Below are positions 1 to 11,090 of a stretch of 64,000 nucleotides of DNA, one piece after another (position 1 is the first letter of the stretch; every line of letters starts with the position of its first letter). Origin of the DNA: Nemertoderma westbladi (lineage: Eukaryota; Xenacoelomorpha; Nemertodermatida; Nemertodermatidae); the NCBI GenBank assembly GCA_032718475.1, contig JAUCBJ010009149.1, positions 117,277 through 181,276 of the forward strand. The letters run 5' to 3'. A program made the translations under genes and the position numbers. The notes under the pieces are model-generated. The model was given only the letters and a program-made list of their open reading frames with translations, made no database searches and was not told where the DNA came from.

Positions 1-576
1 TTTATTCAAGTATAACTGAATCCTGGCCCGGCGCCTTTACCCTCCACTGATAATTTAAATCGTAACTTATTCAATCTTTGACTAAATTATACCAAACTTG
101 TTAAACATGTAATCTTGGCTATCGGCTAAAATAAACACAACTTGCTAAAGTTTCCCCTATAATGTTTTTTCCCATAGAACAGGATGCAGTTTTATTTTAG
201 TAGTAAACAAGCTGTTATTTGCGTCGATTTTCACCTGGAGAGGGAAGAATATTGATTGCCCCCCCCCCCCCCCTGCAGTTAAGTAAGTGAAAATATTTCG
301 GCATCATTTAATTTTATTATCACGGTCGCACATCAAGTAGTCTGCCAAAAGATACAATTCATTATAAACATAACAAAATTAATTATAATAATTCTAAAAA
401 TATAAGGCAGATCTTCCTAAAGTTAGCTCTTTAGTCTTTAGCAATCTTATACATTGACAAGACTTATAAAATAATTGATGTTGAATAATTTATTATTAAG
501 ATTAAAATATATTATTAGGATTTCGAAGAAAGCAAATTGTATTGAGTTAGTATTGGCAAGTTAATCTCACAAAACC
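1..576. other. No gene; AT-rich DNA with a C15 tract
   Basis: I see no coding similarity here. A run of 15 C lies at 259-273. A minus-strand frame at 515-727 lies mostly over interspersed repeat DNA that recurs elsewhere in the window, so it is not called as a gene. Confidence 0.6.
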
Positions 577-1197
577 ACATGAGAGTAAAAACCCAAGCGA
601 TCATTTTGTGAACATCTGTCAACGGCGGTTTGCCGATGTTGGTCCACAGGCAAATTGGCGCTGTGTTTTTATTATCATTAATGTAAAAAACCAAGATAAT
701 TTGTTTATAGATAGATTGCCCTACCACATGAGATGAAATGTCTACATTTTATACTGTATTTTCCTCCAGTTATAACTTTGAGTATAGTTATACTGTATAT
801 GTATACTTTCTTTGTACAGTCTGACCGTGTCAGTCTGCATTCATTAACTTTATACATACTTTGTTCAGTCTGACCGTGTCAGTCTGCATTTATTAACTTT
901 ATACATACTTTGTACAGTCTGACCGTGTCAGTCTGCATTCATTAACTTTATACATACTTTGTACAGTCTGACTGTGTCAGTCTGCATTCATTAACTTTAT
1001 ACATACTTCTGACCGTTCTGACCGTGTCAGTCTGCAGTCATCACTTTCAATTGCCCGTCTGACCGTGTCAGTCAACCTTTACTTGTGATAGCGGTACCGT
1101 GTACCGTCTGTACCGTGTACAGCTCAAGGATGGATTATTGGGGCATTTGAAATTCTGAAATGTCAAAGTCGATTTTAACAATGTGATTTCTCAGACC
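577..1197. repeat. Host repeat split by an inserted element (halves 577-616 and 1161-1197)
   Basis: Bases 577-616 are the reverse complement of 5239-5278, identical over 40 bp. Bases 1161-1196 are the reverse complement of 4412-4446. The two halves are therefore one repeated target sequence. Here it is interrupted by the 544-bp element at 617-1160. At the other locus it is interrupted by the TIR element at 4447-5244. Confidence 0.75.
617..1160 (+). repeat. Interspersed element, copy 1, with four 49-bp subrepeats
   Basis: This 544-bp segment starts TGTCAACGGCGG and ends ATTCTGAAA. It recurs at 3495-3940 with the same two ends. It contains a 49-bp tandem array with starts at 821, 870, 919 and 968, plus a degenerate unit at 1018. 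Each unit carries CTGACCGTGTCAG, a 5-bp inverted repeat around CGT. Near the 3' end the related motifs GGTACCGTGTACC and TGTACCGTGTACA have the same CGT centre. There is no TIR and no coding capacity, and the family is unknown to me. Confidence 0.8.
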
Positions 1198-1204
1198 GGT
1201 CTGA

Positions 1205-2011
1205 TACCGATCTGATTGTGGTAGTAATTTCATTGCTGCAGCCCAAGAACTTCGTAACCTCATTGAGGACTGGAATGAGTCTACCTTCCATCAGGTGCTA
1301 GCTGGGTTCCAGATATCCTCTCAACCATGGAAATTCAACCCACCTCATGCACCCTGGTATGGTGGGGCATACGAAAGACTCATCCACTCAATTAAAGCAG
1401 CTCTGATGACAATCCTACCTTCTCCGCGAGACTTTTCTGATGAAATGTTCAGAACACTACTAATGGAGATTGCGGACTCCATAAACCATCGACCATTGGT
1501 TCGTATTTCCAATGATCCAGATGCTGGGGAAGCTCTTACCCCAGCCCACTTCCTTAATCCCCGTCCTTCATCTCTTCAAGTTTATGAGCATCATGATGAT
1601 AGTGATCATTCTGCTTGCTATTTGAAATCCTATTACAAGGCAGTTGCCTTACATGTTGATACTTTCTGGGGAGTTTGGAAGACTCACTACCTTCCAACTC
1701 TTCAAATGCGAAACAAGTGGTTTGCCCAAGCTACTAATATTTCCATTGATGACCTCGTTATCGTTGATGAACCAAATGTCCCACGCCACAAGTGGCTTCT
1801 GGCCCGTGTGCTTGAACTCCACCCTAGTGAAGATGGACTTGTCCGTTCTGTTACCCTTAAACTTTCGAATGGCTCGATATTGAAGCGCCCTATCCGACGC
1901 TTAGTATTACTTGAGTTGGCCAGAGGCCACCATGGTAATTATGGGGAATTCCCCAAAAGTACTGAAACAGAAGGCTTAGGTCATCCTTCTAACTCAGCCC
2001 TTCATTCGTAA
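1205..2011 (+). pseudogene. BEL/Pao retrotransposon remnant: integrase C-terminus plus DUF5641
   Basis: This open frame is bounded upstream by a TGA (1202-1204) and ends at TAA 2009-2011. It begins with the last integrase-core motif, RSDCGSNF. The signatures typical of BEL/Pao pol C-termini follow: WKFNPPHAPWYGGAYERL, then NHRPLVRISNDP and LTPAHFLNPR, then a DUF5641-type tail (WLLARVLELHPSEDGLVRSV). In family members the integrase pairs the cDNA ends with target DNA. Protease, RT, RNase H and the zinc-binding end of the integrase are all absent upstream, where an unrelated repeat adjoins. It is a 5'-truncated remnant, and no stop interrupts the surviving part. Confidence 0.88.
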
Positions 2012-3494
2012 ATGTACATATAAATTACTTAGGCCCTATTAAGTAGTTGGTTAAGTAATATGTGCAGGTACTATTTCTATTGTCTGTATTGTAGCTACTG
2101 TAATATCACTAAAATAGAAAATAGAGAAAATTTTACTCAATGAAAATTTTGGGAGCGGGAATACTACCCAAGATTACTTTCATGGCTTGCAATTGCATCT
2201 TTTTTTTATAAATTTCTTACCCTAAATTTCTTTTTTTTTTGGGTCATTATAATTGGAGTTATTGTTCATTAAAAATTTAAATTATAGTTGCATTTGAAAA
2301 GATGCTCCTATGATTTAAAACTTCCTTAGATACATTACTTCTGTAACCTTAAGTTACAGATATATTTGCTTAACCTTAAGTTGTGCAAATATTTAAAATT
2401 ATTAAACGGCTGGACTAGTCCAGTAACAAGCTTTAGTTAAACAGCTCTTGAGGTTGCTCGCTTAAATCACTGGTGCGATTTAGTTGGCTTTCTTGCCTGG
2501 AATGCTCCAGGAACGTTATGTGGTTCTACCGGAAGTCGACTCCTCATCCTCCTCGACTTCTTCTGGCTTCTTTAGACTTAACGCGGTTTCGGATACGAGA
2601 CTACCTGCTCTAGGAGCTATCCTCTCTCAAGAATCCTACCGTATCTATATTTGGATTTGGATGCGCATGTGGATTTCTAAATGCTTATGTCCACCTTGAA
2701 CCACCGTGTGCGCCAGCCCAATACACCACCTTGACTTGAGTCATAGCCATAGTCATCGGGTCGTTTGATCGCTTCCTAAAGTGCTTTATGATGAATGGTC
2801 GCGATTTATATACGTTTTCGTTGTTACTTTCACTGCTCGCTTTCAGTGGTGTAAAGAGGATTCATTGGGGGAGTTTGGGCCATTTACCAGATATATAGGC
2901 CTATATAATAAACGCGAATAATGGAATACGCGATTTTCCAAAAGGTTTATTCTTAAACAGAAGACAAAAGAAATTTCATGTTCGATGTTGGGTCTGGTAA
3001 TCGTACCATCAGGGTTGCACCACTACTACATTTGCCGCACCTTCAGAAACGTGCTATCTTACATTAAATTCCCAATATTTGTAATATATCTAATTTATAT
3101 ATATATGCAATCTATGATATGCAATTATATTCGTGCAATTTAATTATAATACGTAATATAATAGGGTCGGCCAACCTAGTGGTTTTCTCCAAGTCTCCAA
3201 TTTTTCTATATTTTTTTTATATGTGTATATTTGTGCTGTTAATCTGTTCTTTATTGTTATTGACGAAGCCTAAATATTTAGTTTAGTATTATTAGAAAGT
3301 ATATTAGATGTTTAACATCAGTAGTATGTATGTTTGATATCATTCATTATTTGGATATATTTTTTTGTTTGTTTGTTTCGTGTTCCCTTTGTTTCGATCT
3401 TTGATTATTATTTTTGCCGATGATTTTTTATGTAGCAATTTGCTGTGGTCCATCAATTGTATATAGCCTATCAGTACTAGGCTATAGGGAGCGG
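2012..3494 (+). other. No gene; possible 3' LTR of the BEL element, then AT-rich DNA
   Basis: About 140 bp after the BEL stop there is a purine-rich stretch (TTGGGAGCGGGA, near 2149-2160) where a polypurine tract would be expected. A 3' LTR could start there, but no 5' LTR is present to confirm it. The frame at 2484-2699 has no recognisable similarity. The rest, up to the next repeat copy, is AT-rich. Confidence 0.35.
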
Positions 3495-3940
3495 TGTCAA
3501 CGGCGGTTTGCCGATGTTGGTCCACAGGCAAATTGGCGCTGTGTTTTTATTATCATTGATGTAAAAAACCAAGATAATTTGTTTATAGATAGATTGCCCT
3601 ACCACATGAGATGAAATGTCTACATTTTATACTGTATTTTCCTCCAGTTATAACTTTGAGTATAGTTATACTGTATATGTATACTTTCTTTGTACAGTCT
3701 GACCGTGTCAGTCTGCATTCATTAACTTTATACATACTTTGTTCAGTCTGACCGTGTCAGTCTGCATTCATTAACTTTATACATACTTCTGACCGTTCTG
3801 ACCGTGTCAGTCTGCAGTCATCACTTTCAATTGCCCGTCTGACCGTGTCAGTCAACCTTTACTTGTGATAGCGGTACCGTGTACCGTCTGTACCGTGTAC
3901 AGCTCAAGGATGGATTATTGGGGCATTTGAAATTCTGAAA
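3495..3940 (+). repeat. Interspersed element, copy 2, with two 49-bp subrepeats
   Basis: This is the same element as 617-1160, with identical ends. It is 446 bp long, so it is 98 bp (two 49-bp units) shorter. Array units start at 3699 and 3748, followed by the degenerate unit at 3798. Its flanks differ from those of copy 1, which shows that this is a mobile or dispersed repeat with a variable internal array. Confidence 0.8.
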
Positions 3941-4446
3941 CACAGCGTTTGTAGGGTCCAAACCCCTACAAGCTGTTATCTCGCCCTACTTTCGGATATA
4001 TTTCAATATTCCAAAGATTTCTAATGCTGTAATGTTGACCTACAGTTTGGTTGTTGATGTTGGTGCTTATTGCTATAGACCTATTGCTGTATTGCCGATT
4101 GCCGATATTATTGAACCACAATAATTATTACTGGAGACAGCTCCTAGGTTGGGGGCCGATTATTATCAATCCGGTGAGTTTTTGGAGTTATTTATAAACC
4201 TCTTGGGTATAACCTAATTAAAGCTTGATATCATAATAACCTCCCACGTTAGATAGGCCTAGGCAGCAAGTTCATTGACCTCAATTATAGACACCATTTA
4301 TCCGTTTGTGAGCGAGATAGTTTTCTCGAATTCAAGTTACAACGCCCATCGGCCATGACAGCATGACCCCCTTTATTGCGTAATCGCAGCCATGCAAAGT
4401 CGTTCCATCCTTCTGAGAAATCACATTGTTAAAATCGACTTTGACA
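3941..4446. other. No gene; right part is the split host repeat
   Basis: No coding similarity is visible. Bases 4412-4446 are one half of the repeat also seen at 1161-1196, in opposite orientation. Confidence 0.5.
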
Positions 4447-5244
4447 ACATCCAATGATATTGCCTGTTTTATAAATGCTTTAAGTTGTTATGGGATGTTC
4501 TGTTTGATTGGTTGTTATGTGATTTACTTGCTAATGTTGGCCAGTATTAAATACACTAAATCAACAAGCACTTATCAATGTGTACAGATATACACAGATA
4601 CAGTAGGAGTCAATATGTTTCACAGGAGGCATGATGGAGGGGGGGGGGGGGGGGGGGGGCTGGGGGGGGGGATTTTCGAAAACCTATCTTGATGAATTAA
4701 AAGCACATCCCGGCGAATTAGCAATGATAATCATTAAGTGGGGAAAGGAGCAGGTTGCTGTGGCAGGATAATGGATAGAATAATGTATTACGTATAACTG
4801 TATATCATAACATATGTATAACTGTATTACGTATTATTTAGCTACATTAAATGTACAGTTACTGCTGTATTGTACGATATGACAGTATTTTACAAAGATT
4901 AAAGCTGTAAAGAGGCCTGACCTCTATCCTAGAACCTAGAGCAAGAGTCCATAAATTGTATTATATTCTTAAGTACATTCCTGCATTCTTTCATTATTAC
5001 GTCAGTCACTGCAAACATCACTCATAGCGTCATAGGTAAGTTTTTTAGAGTCTGAGAGTACATGTAGAGCTACCGGCATACTGCTAATATTTAAATGTAA
5101 ACTACTAAGTTACATTGATCGCTTGTTGATTTAGTGCATTTAATACTGGCCAAGATTAGCAAGTAAATCACACAACAACCAATCAAACAGAACATCCCAT
5201 AACAACTTAAAGCATTTATAAAACAGGCAATATCATTGGATGTT
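4447..5244. mobile_element. TIR element of about 0.8 kb with 124-bp inverted repeats
   Basis: Bases 4447-4569 and 5121-5244 are inverted repeats differing at about three positions; the end begins AACATCCAATGATATTGCC. The interior is non-coding, with an out-of-frame glycine run encoded by a G tract at 4639-4671 (G21, CT, G10). Size and structure suggest a non-autonomous DNA transposon. The superfamily is unknown, and the target-site duplication cannot be read cleanly because both junctions share a few bases with the element ends. Confidence 0.75.
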
Positions 5245-5278
5245 CACAAAATGATCGCTTGGGTTTTTACTCTCATGT

Positions 5279-6340
5279 CACAAAACCAGTCTAGTCTAAC
5301 TATAGAGTACCCTTGTTCCAGGTTTAGGCCTATAGATTCCACCGTCTTCGTTCCAGGTTTAATTCTGTAATAGACTCCGTTATCCGTCTCGATCGCTTCG
5401 CTATGCACCATCTTACTGGGTTTAATTAACTCAGAAACTGCATCGCCTTCCTGTCGTTCTCTGTTTTGTAGATTACTTCGCCATCATCTGATCGCTTTGG
5501 TTGCGTGTTTAATACTGTAATAGACTCCGCCGCCATCGTATCGTTCTGGATACATTGAATAGACTCCATCAGTCAGTCCATTGTCCATCGCAATCGTTTC
5601 ATTGTTACGTTTAATTGACTCCGTCGCCTCCTCGGATTAGGAATCCGGCCGGGTTTCGTAGATGCCGCCATCATTCAGCAGTTCAGTGTTTTTAATCAAA
5701 GCCAGAATTCCGGCACTGGCACCACGATCAACGATTTCGGAAGCAACAGACTCCGTCAACAACACTCGGGGTTTAAAAAATACAACTATCGGGCAACTTG
5801 TAACTGGGCGATCATCTATCTGATAGTTGAAAAAGACTGTCTGACAGTTGGTATCAGACTATCTGATAGTTAGCGCCCCATGGGTAAATCCTTACCCCAT
5901 GGGCTGTTACCTCTCTGACTGACAGCGCAACAGCCCCTATAGTCAATATGCGGGAAACACTCAAATATTACTGTAATATTTTACTGTAATTTTAAAGTAA
6001 TCGCCATATTTTATATTTTACTGTAAACAAGTTTTTGAATAATACTGCACATAATATTTATATAAACATATATACCGTATACTTTTTATAAAAACTAAAA
6101 TTTTTACTTTTTCTAACTACTTTTACTAAAATTTAATGAGCTATCCAACAGAGCAAGCAAACGGCATTTACATGGCAATGTTAGTTTACGTGCTGTGGTC
6201 CATTTCTGGCACCTATCTCCAGTATTTTACTACTAAAATTTTCGAAAGTTTTTATCGCTCCCTAAAATTACTTTATTTGAGGTATATTGCGGTTTTTTGG
6301 ATGCTGATTAAATATAACAGTCGTGACAATTTTCGGTAAT
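5279..6340. other. No gene; degenerate repeats and a palindrome cluster
   Basis: Between about 5330 and 5720, diverged copies of a motif containing 'GTTTAAT...TAGACTCCGTC' recur every 80-100 bp. At 5800-5910 short palindromes cluster: CTATCTGATAG near 5868, and GCCCCATGGG pairing with CCCATGGGC around 5877-5906. The small frame at 6136-6339 has no similarity I recognise. Confidence 0.5.
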
Positions 6341-6344
6341 TTTG

Positions 6345-7000
6345 AATGTGCCCCCTGTGGCACGAAAAAAAACAAGTAGTGCAAATATGATAATGAAAAA
6401 CACCACAAAATCAAATTGATTTTATGACCATGTGGGTTTTATAGAATGCTGATCACGAATATGACACTGAAATATACCGTACCTTGTTGATTATGGCATT
6501 TTTTGGATATGTGTCGAATGCGCGGCACGAAAAATAAAAGTACAGTAGCTCAAATGATAATCAAAAATCATTAACAAATCAGCCTGATTTTAAGACATTA
6601 AGGGTATTCGGGGACGCTAATCAGGAATATGACACTCGAAAATATCGTATTATCCAACCAAATTCGATTTGTGCCGTTTAAAATTTAATGCTACCACTTG
6701 TATTTTTCGTCCCACCAGACAAGCACCAAAAACGATAGTGGCGTTGCGTTACCACGAATAATTTTTAACGAGTTGTATCGTGATCAGCGACCTTGAAAAC
6801 CAGTACAGTTTCAGAATTAACAAACCAAAGGCAAAATTTAACAGTATGTAATTTTTGCGACACTTACTTCTTAATTGTTCTGGGGCACCAGCGTGGCACC
6901 AAAATTGGGTTTGCATTACAATAAATATTTATAACTAGTTTCATCGTGATCAGCACATCGAAAACCGTTATACAATCAAAATTGTATTTTTTGCCAAGAT
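6345..7000. repeat. Diverged tandem repeat, about 165 bp per unit
   Basis: The string GGCACGAAAAA occurs at about 6359 and 6525. Each unit carries 'AAT..GATAATNAAAAA' and 'GATCACGAATATGACACT'-like segments. Further inverted derivatives occur near 6711-6960 (TCGTGATCAGC twice). No reading frame is maintained. A C25 tract at 7024-7048 follows. Confidence 0.5.
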
Positions 7001-7048
7001 CTAAAAAATGTATAAAATGAACACCCCCCCCCCCCCCCCCCCCCCCCC

Positions 7049-8108
7049 TCCCCCAGAGCCAATTGCGTTGTAAAATAGCCGTGTCAAAAGGTGTTTCCTT
7101 GAACTAAAACTCTAAGTTGGGCAGTAAGCGTGTTTGTATGTGTCATTGATTCATTACTTTATTTAAGATTATTTTATAACATCAATTTAACGTTGCTATG
7201 CTGAGTCGATCAGTAATTTCATTGGATTAAATTTATATCGGCGTGTTATACTGTATTGTTCATACATACATCAACAATAAATAAATATGTATAATATATC
7301 AATAAATAATTAATTACCCAACTGTACAGTTTAATTTGCTCCGCCCCTCTGCCAATCCTATAGCAGTTCACCCGCTCCACGTGACCAAATGTATGCACTA
7401 AAGTTTATTTGAGTGACATCAATTAATTATAATTACCGTACAGATGGACTTATGGCGCCATTGACAGGGGGGACGTCAAGCGCGTTTTATTATTATTATT
7501 ACTTCCTACTCCTGACCAATAAAAGATACATGAATAATACAAATGCACTCTAAAGGGTCTGTAACGTCCAACCATATAGAATCGACCCTGATTGGCTAGA
7601 ACAGTGTGACGTTGATTGGCTGACAGTACAGTAAGTTACGTGTACGAATTCGTAGGCCTGGGCCAAGGACTGGCAGAGCTAAAAGTAAGCCCCCGCTAGC
7701 GGGGTCCATTCAGTTTTTATACTAGACCGTCTTTAAATGTAAAACAAAATAGTCCATTATTGGGTTTTCGGGGTCGAGAAATCCATTTCCGACATTTGCA
7801 TGGTCATATCACTTCGTTCTGTTGCCATGGTAACGGGGTAATTTTTTACGATATTTGATTCCCCATGTTATTGTGGCTATAAATAAGGGAAAACCATTCA
7901 CTATAGGTTTTCGAGGGCGGAGATTCAAGTTTTGTTGAGTCAATAACTGATGTGCAGTAAATTGCCAGCTACATGGCGGCCGATATTTTCTAACCAAAAC
8001 AATAAACGGAAGCTGGAAATTCAGGAATACATCTGACAATGTTCATACGGCACATTGGTACCGGTAGACTGGGGTGTCTTCCGTAAGCTGGTCAGTCTGT
8101 TGGCGGCA
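7049..8108. other. No gene
   Basis: AT-rich sequence. The only notable item is a perfect palindrome CCCCGCTAGCGGGG at about 7690-7705. Confidence 0.5.
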
Positions 8109-10745
8109 CCGCTGACTGACACATAAGGAATCCGTATGCGGATGCATCATCGACCAATCAAAATTGCAAATCATCCCCTTCTATTTCCTTAGAAATTGAT
8201 TGGAGCCCTCCTTCCTCCTTTTGGCTTTTTAGTCTTACTCTTAAGATGTGGTTTTCAAGCAATGTTAGATTTTGAATAGTAATTTGGATCTTTCTATTGG
8301 CCTGTTTAGTAATGCTTTAAAATATTGGGTGTTATTCAGACTGAATGTTAAAAGGTTTAGAGATTTTAGTGTCTGGATTAGTATGCTATAAATCAAATAG
8401 TTATCTATTGTTAATCTTAACACTCTACCTATGAAGCCTAGACATGGTTCTTCCATCACCATGGGTAAAAGGAATGATTTATTTAATTGGTATCATTATT
8501 CTTGTATCACAGGGGCCAGGGGGACTTCATGTATAGTATAAAATGTGTTTATGGAAAGTTTCAATTTGACAACTAACACTAGAGTATACTGTAGTTGACG
8601 ACACCGCGGGCCAAGCCAAGGTCGTCTTGGCCAAGCCTTTCCAGTAATCTAATTGATATAGCAGTCTTAATTCACCGAGACAAGATATTAATTTGCCGAG
8701 ATGGGATCTGCGTCAAGTTTCCGCCTCTGCATTTTAAATATTATTTATTTGTTATGTGGTGTAATCCGTCACTAAAAATGACAATCATTTTAAGCAATTA
8801 AAAGTAGCAGCATTGAAATAAAAAAAAATGGAATGGATCGATAAATTACATGAATATGATTTTTTCCCTAAAGTGAGTAACTCCAAGGCCAGCAGAGCCA
8901 AATAGACACGTTCGTGGGGCCTTCGCGCAGCACGAGGCCCAGTTATGAGATACAAATTAAAATTGAGCGACTGTATCACAAAATCAGGTTTTGAGAAATT
9001 TACCCACACCACCAATCAATCAAAGAAAGGGGGACAGTACGTGTTCACCCCTTTTAATCCCCCCCCCCCCCCACCCCACCCTTCCCAACCACCAATACAT
9101 AACCGCGACATCTACCACCCACGGAAGGGTAGCACGAACTTATTTCCAATCGCACGTTCAATATGCAAAGCCAGGTGGTTTATAGGAATATAATAAACGC
9201 AGTACTCGTTTTCATTATAAGCCTCTTTGCGTTCGTCCTGTTTTGTATTTAAATATATTTCTTAAACGCAGGCTAGGACGATATTTATAATAATAATAAC
9301 TAGGGATGCGATCAATATGTGAAGCCAGGTGGTTAATATAATAATTTAGTCAACGCAGTACTCGTCTTCATTATATGCCTCGTTGCGCTCGTCGCTTGTC
9401 CTGTTTTGTCATAAAATATTTTTCCTAAACGCAGACTGACGATCTTTATACAGTTATAACTATGCGAAGTTTCGAAACTGTGCGAGTAACTGTTGATACA
9501 TCAATGTGGAGATGTGTGATATGTGGAGATGTGTGATACAACGCCAACGCATCTTATGCCGATGTAGTAATATGGGTATTGAAATAATATTAAATCAATG
9601 TACACTCTTAAAGCTGCAGCGAAAAAATGTAGCTAATTTCCTAGGTTACATATAAAATAATAATATTATTTGTAAGAACATAAATTTTACTACTTTGCAA
9701 AAATTCAATTAAAAAATAACCAGACATATACATTGTGGAATAAACAATTTCAGAAGCCTACAACAGCCATGCCATGGATGGTATTTATGTTATTATATCT
9801 GTCATTTACCTGAGATAGCAATACAACACTTATAGTAGAGTCAATACAGGAAGGATGTTGGATTTAAAGAATGCTGTCTGGGCTGGAATAGCAATACTGG
9901 TTGCCTATTACAATTCCTCTCTGGTTATTCTACAGCCACAACTCCAAGCCAGCTAGCTCCACACCAGCAGAGACTTGACTAATAATCATTCCGAGCAACT
10001 AGCTGCCTTACACACACTCCTTCCATCGTACCAGCATGTTGGCCAATAAATGAGCAGTATTTAATGAGAATCAATTTTTATGACGTTTTAATTACTTTAG
10101 ATCAATTAAAGACACAATTATTAAAGAAAATCACTTGAACTAATTAAAAACTATAATAGAATAGCGTATGTGGATTACATCTGTATAATTTTTAAGTATA
10201 ATTATTTTAATCTTATACTGTAAAACAATTAATTTCCTTTAAAAGGCAGGTTGAAAATGGTGTTTTTACCGTAATCAACTTAATTAACTAATTAACTGCT
10301 ATTATCTTAGCTTCTCGAAGGCCACACGGAAATTCTACTTGGAAAATTTCTAAACTTTTGCCAAACAACATGTGTACCAAGTTTGGATAGATTTCATCAA
10401 AGATTGGCCGAGTTATTAACGTTTAAAATTGAACACGACAGAACGACAGAACGACAGGTTGATTAATGGTACCACTACGCTAAGGCTCACTCACTTCGTG
10501 GCTCGCCCCACAACTGGCAGAGGCAGGTGGGTGGAGGGAGGGTGGGGGGGGGGGGGGCTGCCTTAGAGCAAAACAGTCAGTAAAATAGTCTAACATTGCT
10601 TGAAAACCACAAATCTTGAGAGTAAGACTAAACAAGCAAATAGGAGGGCTCCAATTTCTAAGGAAATAGAAGGGGATGATTAGCAATTTTGATTGGTCGA
10701 TGATGCATCCGCATGCGGTTTCCTTATGTGTCAGTCACCGCTGTC
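8109..10745. repeat. Inverted repeat pair of about 160 bp enclosing 2.3 kb
   Basis: Bases about 8109-8274 and 10588-10745 are inverted copies, diverged by a few percent with small indels. Shared blocks include GGATGCATCATCGACCAATC and TTTTCAAGCAATGTTAGA. A motif TTGTTTTGGTTAGAAAA lies outside both arms (near 7990 on the minus strand and repeated at 10819-11090), so homology extends beyond the core arms. There is no transposase inside. It may be one non-autonomous element or two copies in opposite orientation. Confidence 0.55.
8275..10587. other. Interior of the inverted pair; no gene, one local duplication
   Basis: No coding similarity was found. About 9160-9300 and 9318-9450 are a diverged tandem duplication (shared CCAGGTGGTT and AACGCAGTACTCGT). 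A C14 tract lies at 9059-9072 and a G14 tract at 10544-10557. Confidence 0.5.
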
Positions 10746-10818
10746 ACCTGTCTGTCCATTATATCTGTAGGCAGTACAGCAGTGGGCCTATATCATATGG
10801 CGACATAACAACACCAGT

Positions 10819-11090
10819 ATTGTTTTGGTTAGAAAAAGCTGTCTCTGTAACCTGCTCCTTTCTCTCACTTGGTAACAACATCGTTTATTGTTTTGGTTAG
10901 AAAAGCCGTCTCTGTTACCTGCTCCTTTCCCTCAATTTGTTCCAACATCGTTTATTGTTTTGGTTAGAAAAACCCATCTCTGCAACCTGCTCCTTTCCCT
11001 CAATAAGTAACAACATCGTTTATTGTTTTGGTTAGAAAAAACCGTCTCTGTAAACTGCTCCTTTCCCTCAATTGGTAACTAAAATGGTTT
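10819..11090 (+). repeat. Four tandem copies of a 68-bp unit
   Basis: Units start at 10819, 10887, 10954 and 11022, each with ATTGTTTTGGTTAGAAAA followed by a CTGCTCCTTT block. The copies are moderately diverged. Confidence 0.8.

Noticed and set aside
2484-2699. Serine-rich 71-codon frame downstream of the BEL remnant
   Set aside because: Lies in the probable LTR region and shows no conserved domain.
4426-4692. Glycine-rich 88-codon frame
   Set aside because: It reads through a TIR arm and the G tract.
6136-6339. 67-codon frame with a hydrophobic start
   Set aside because: No homology recognised, AT-rich context, borders a degenerate tandem repeat.
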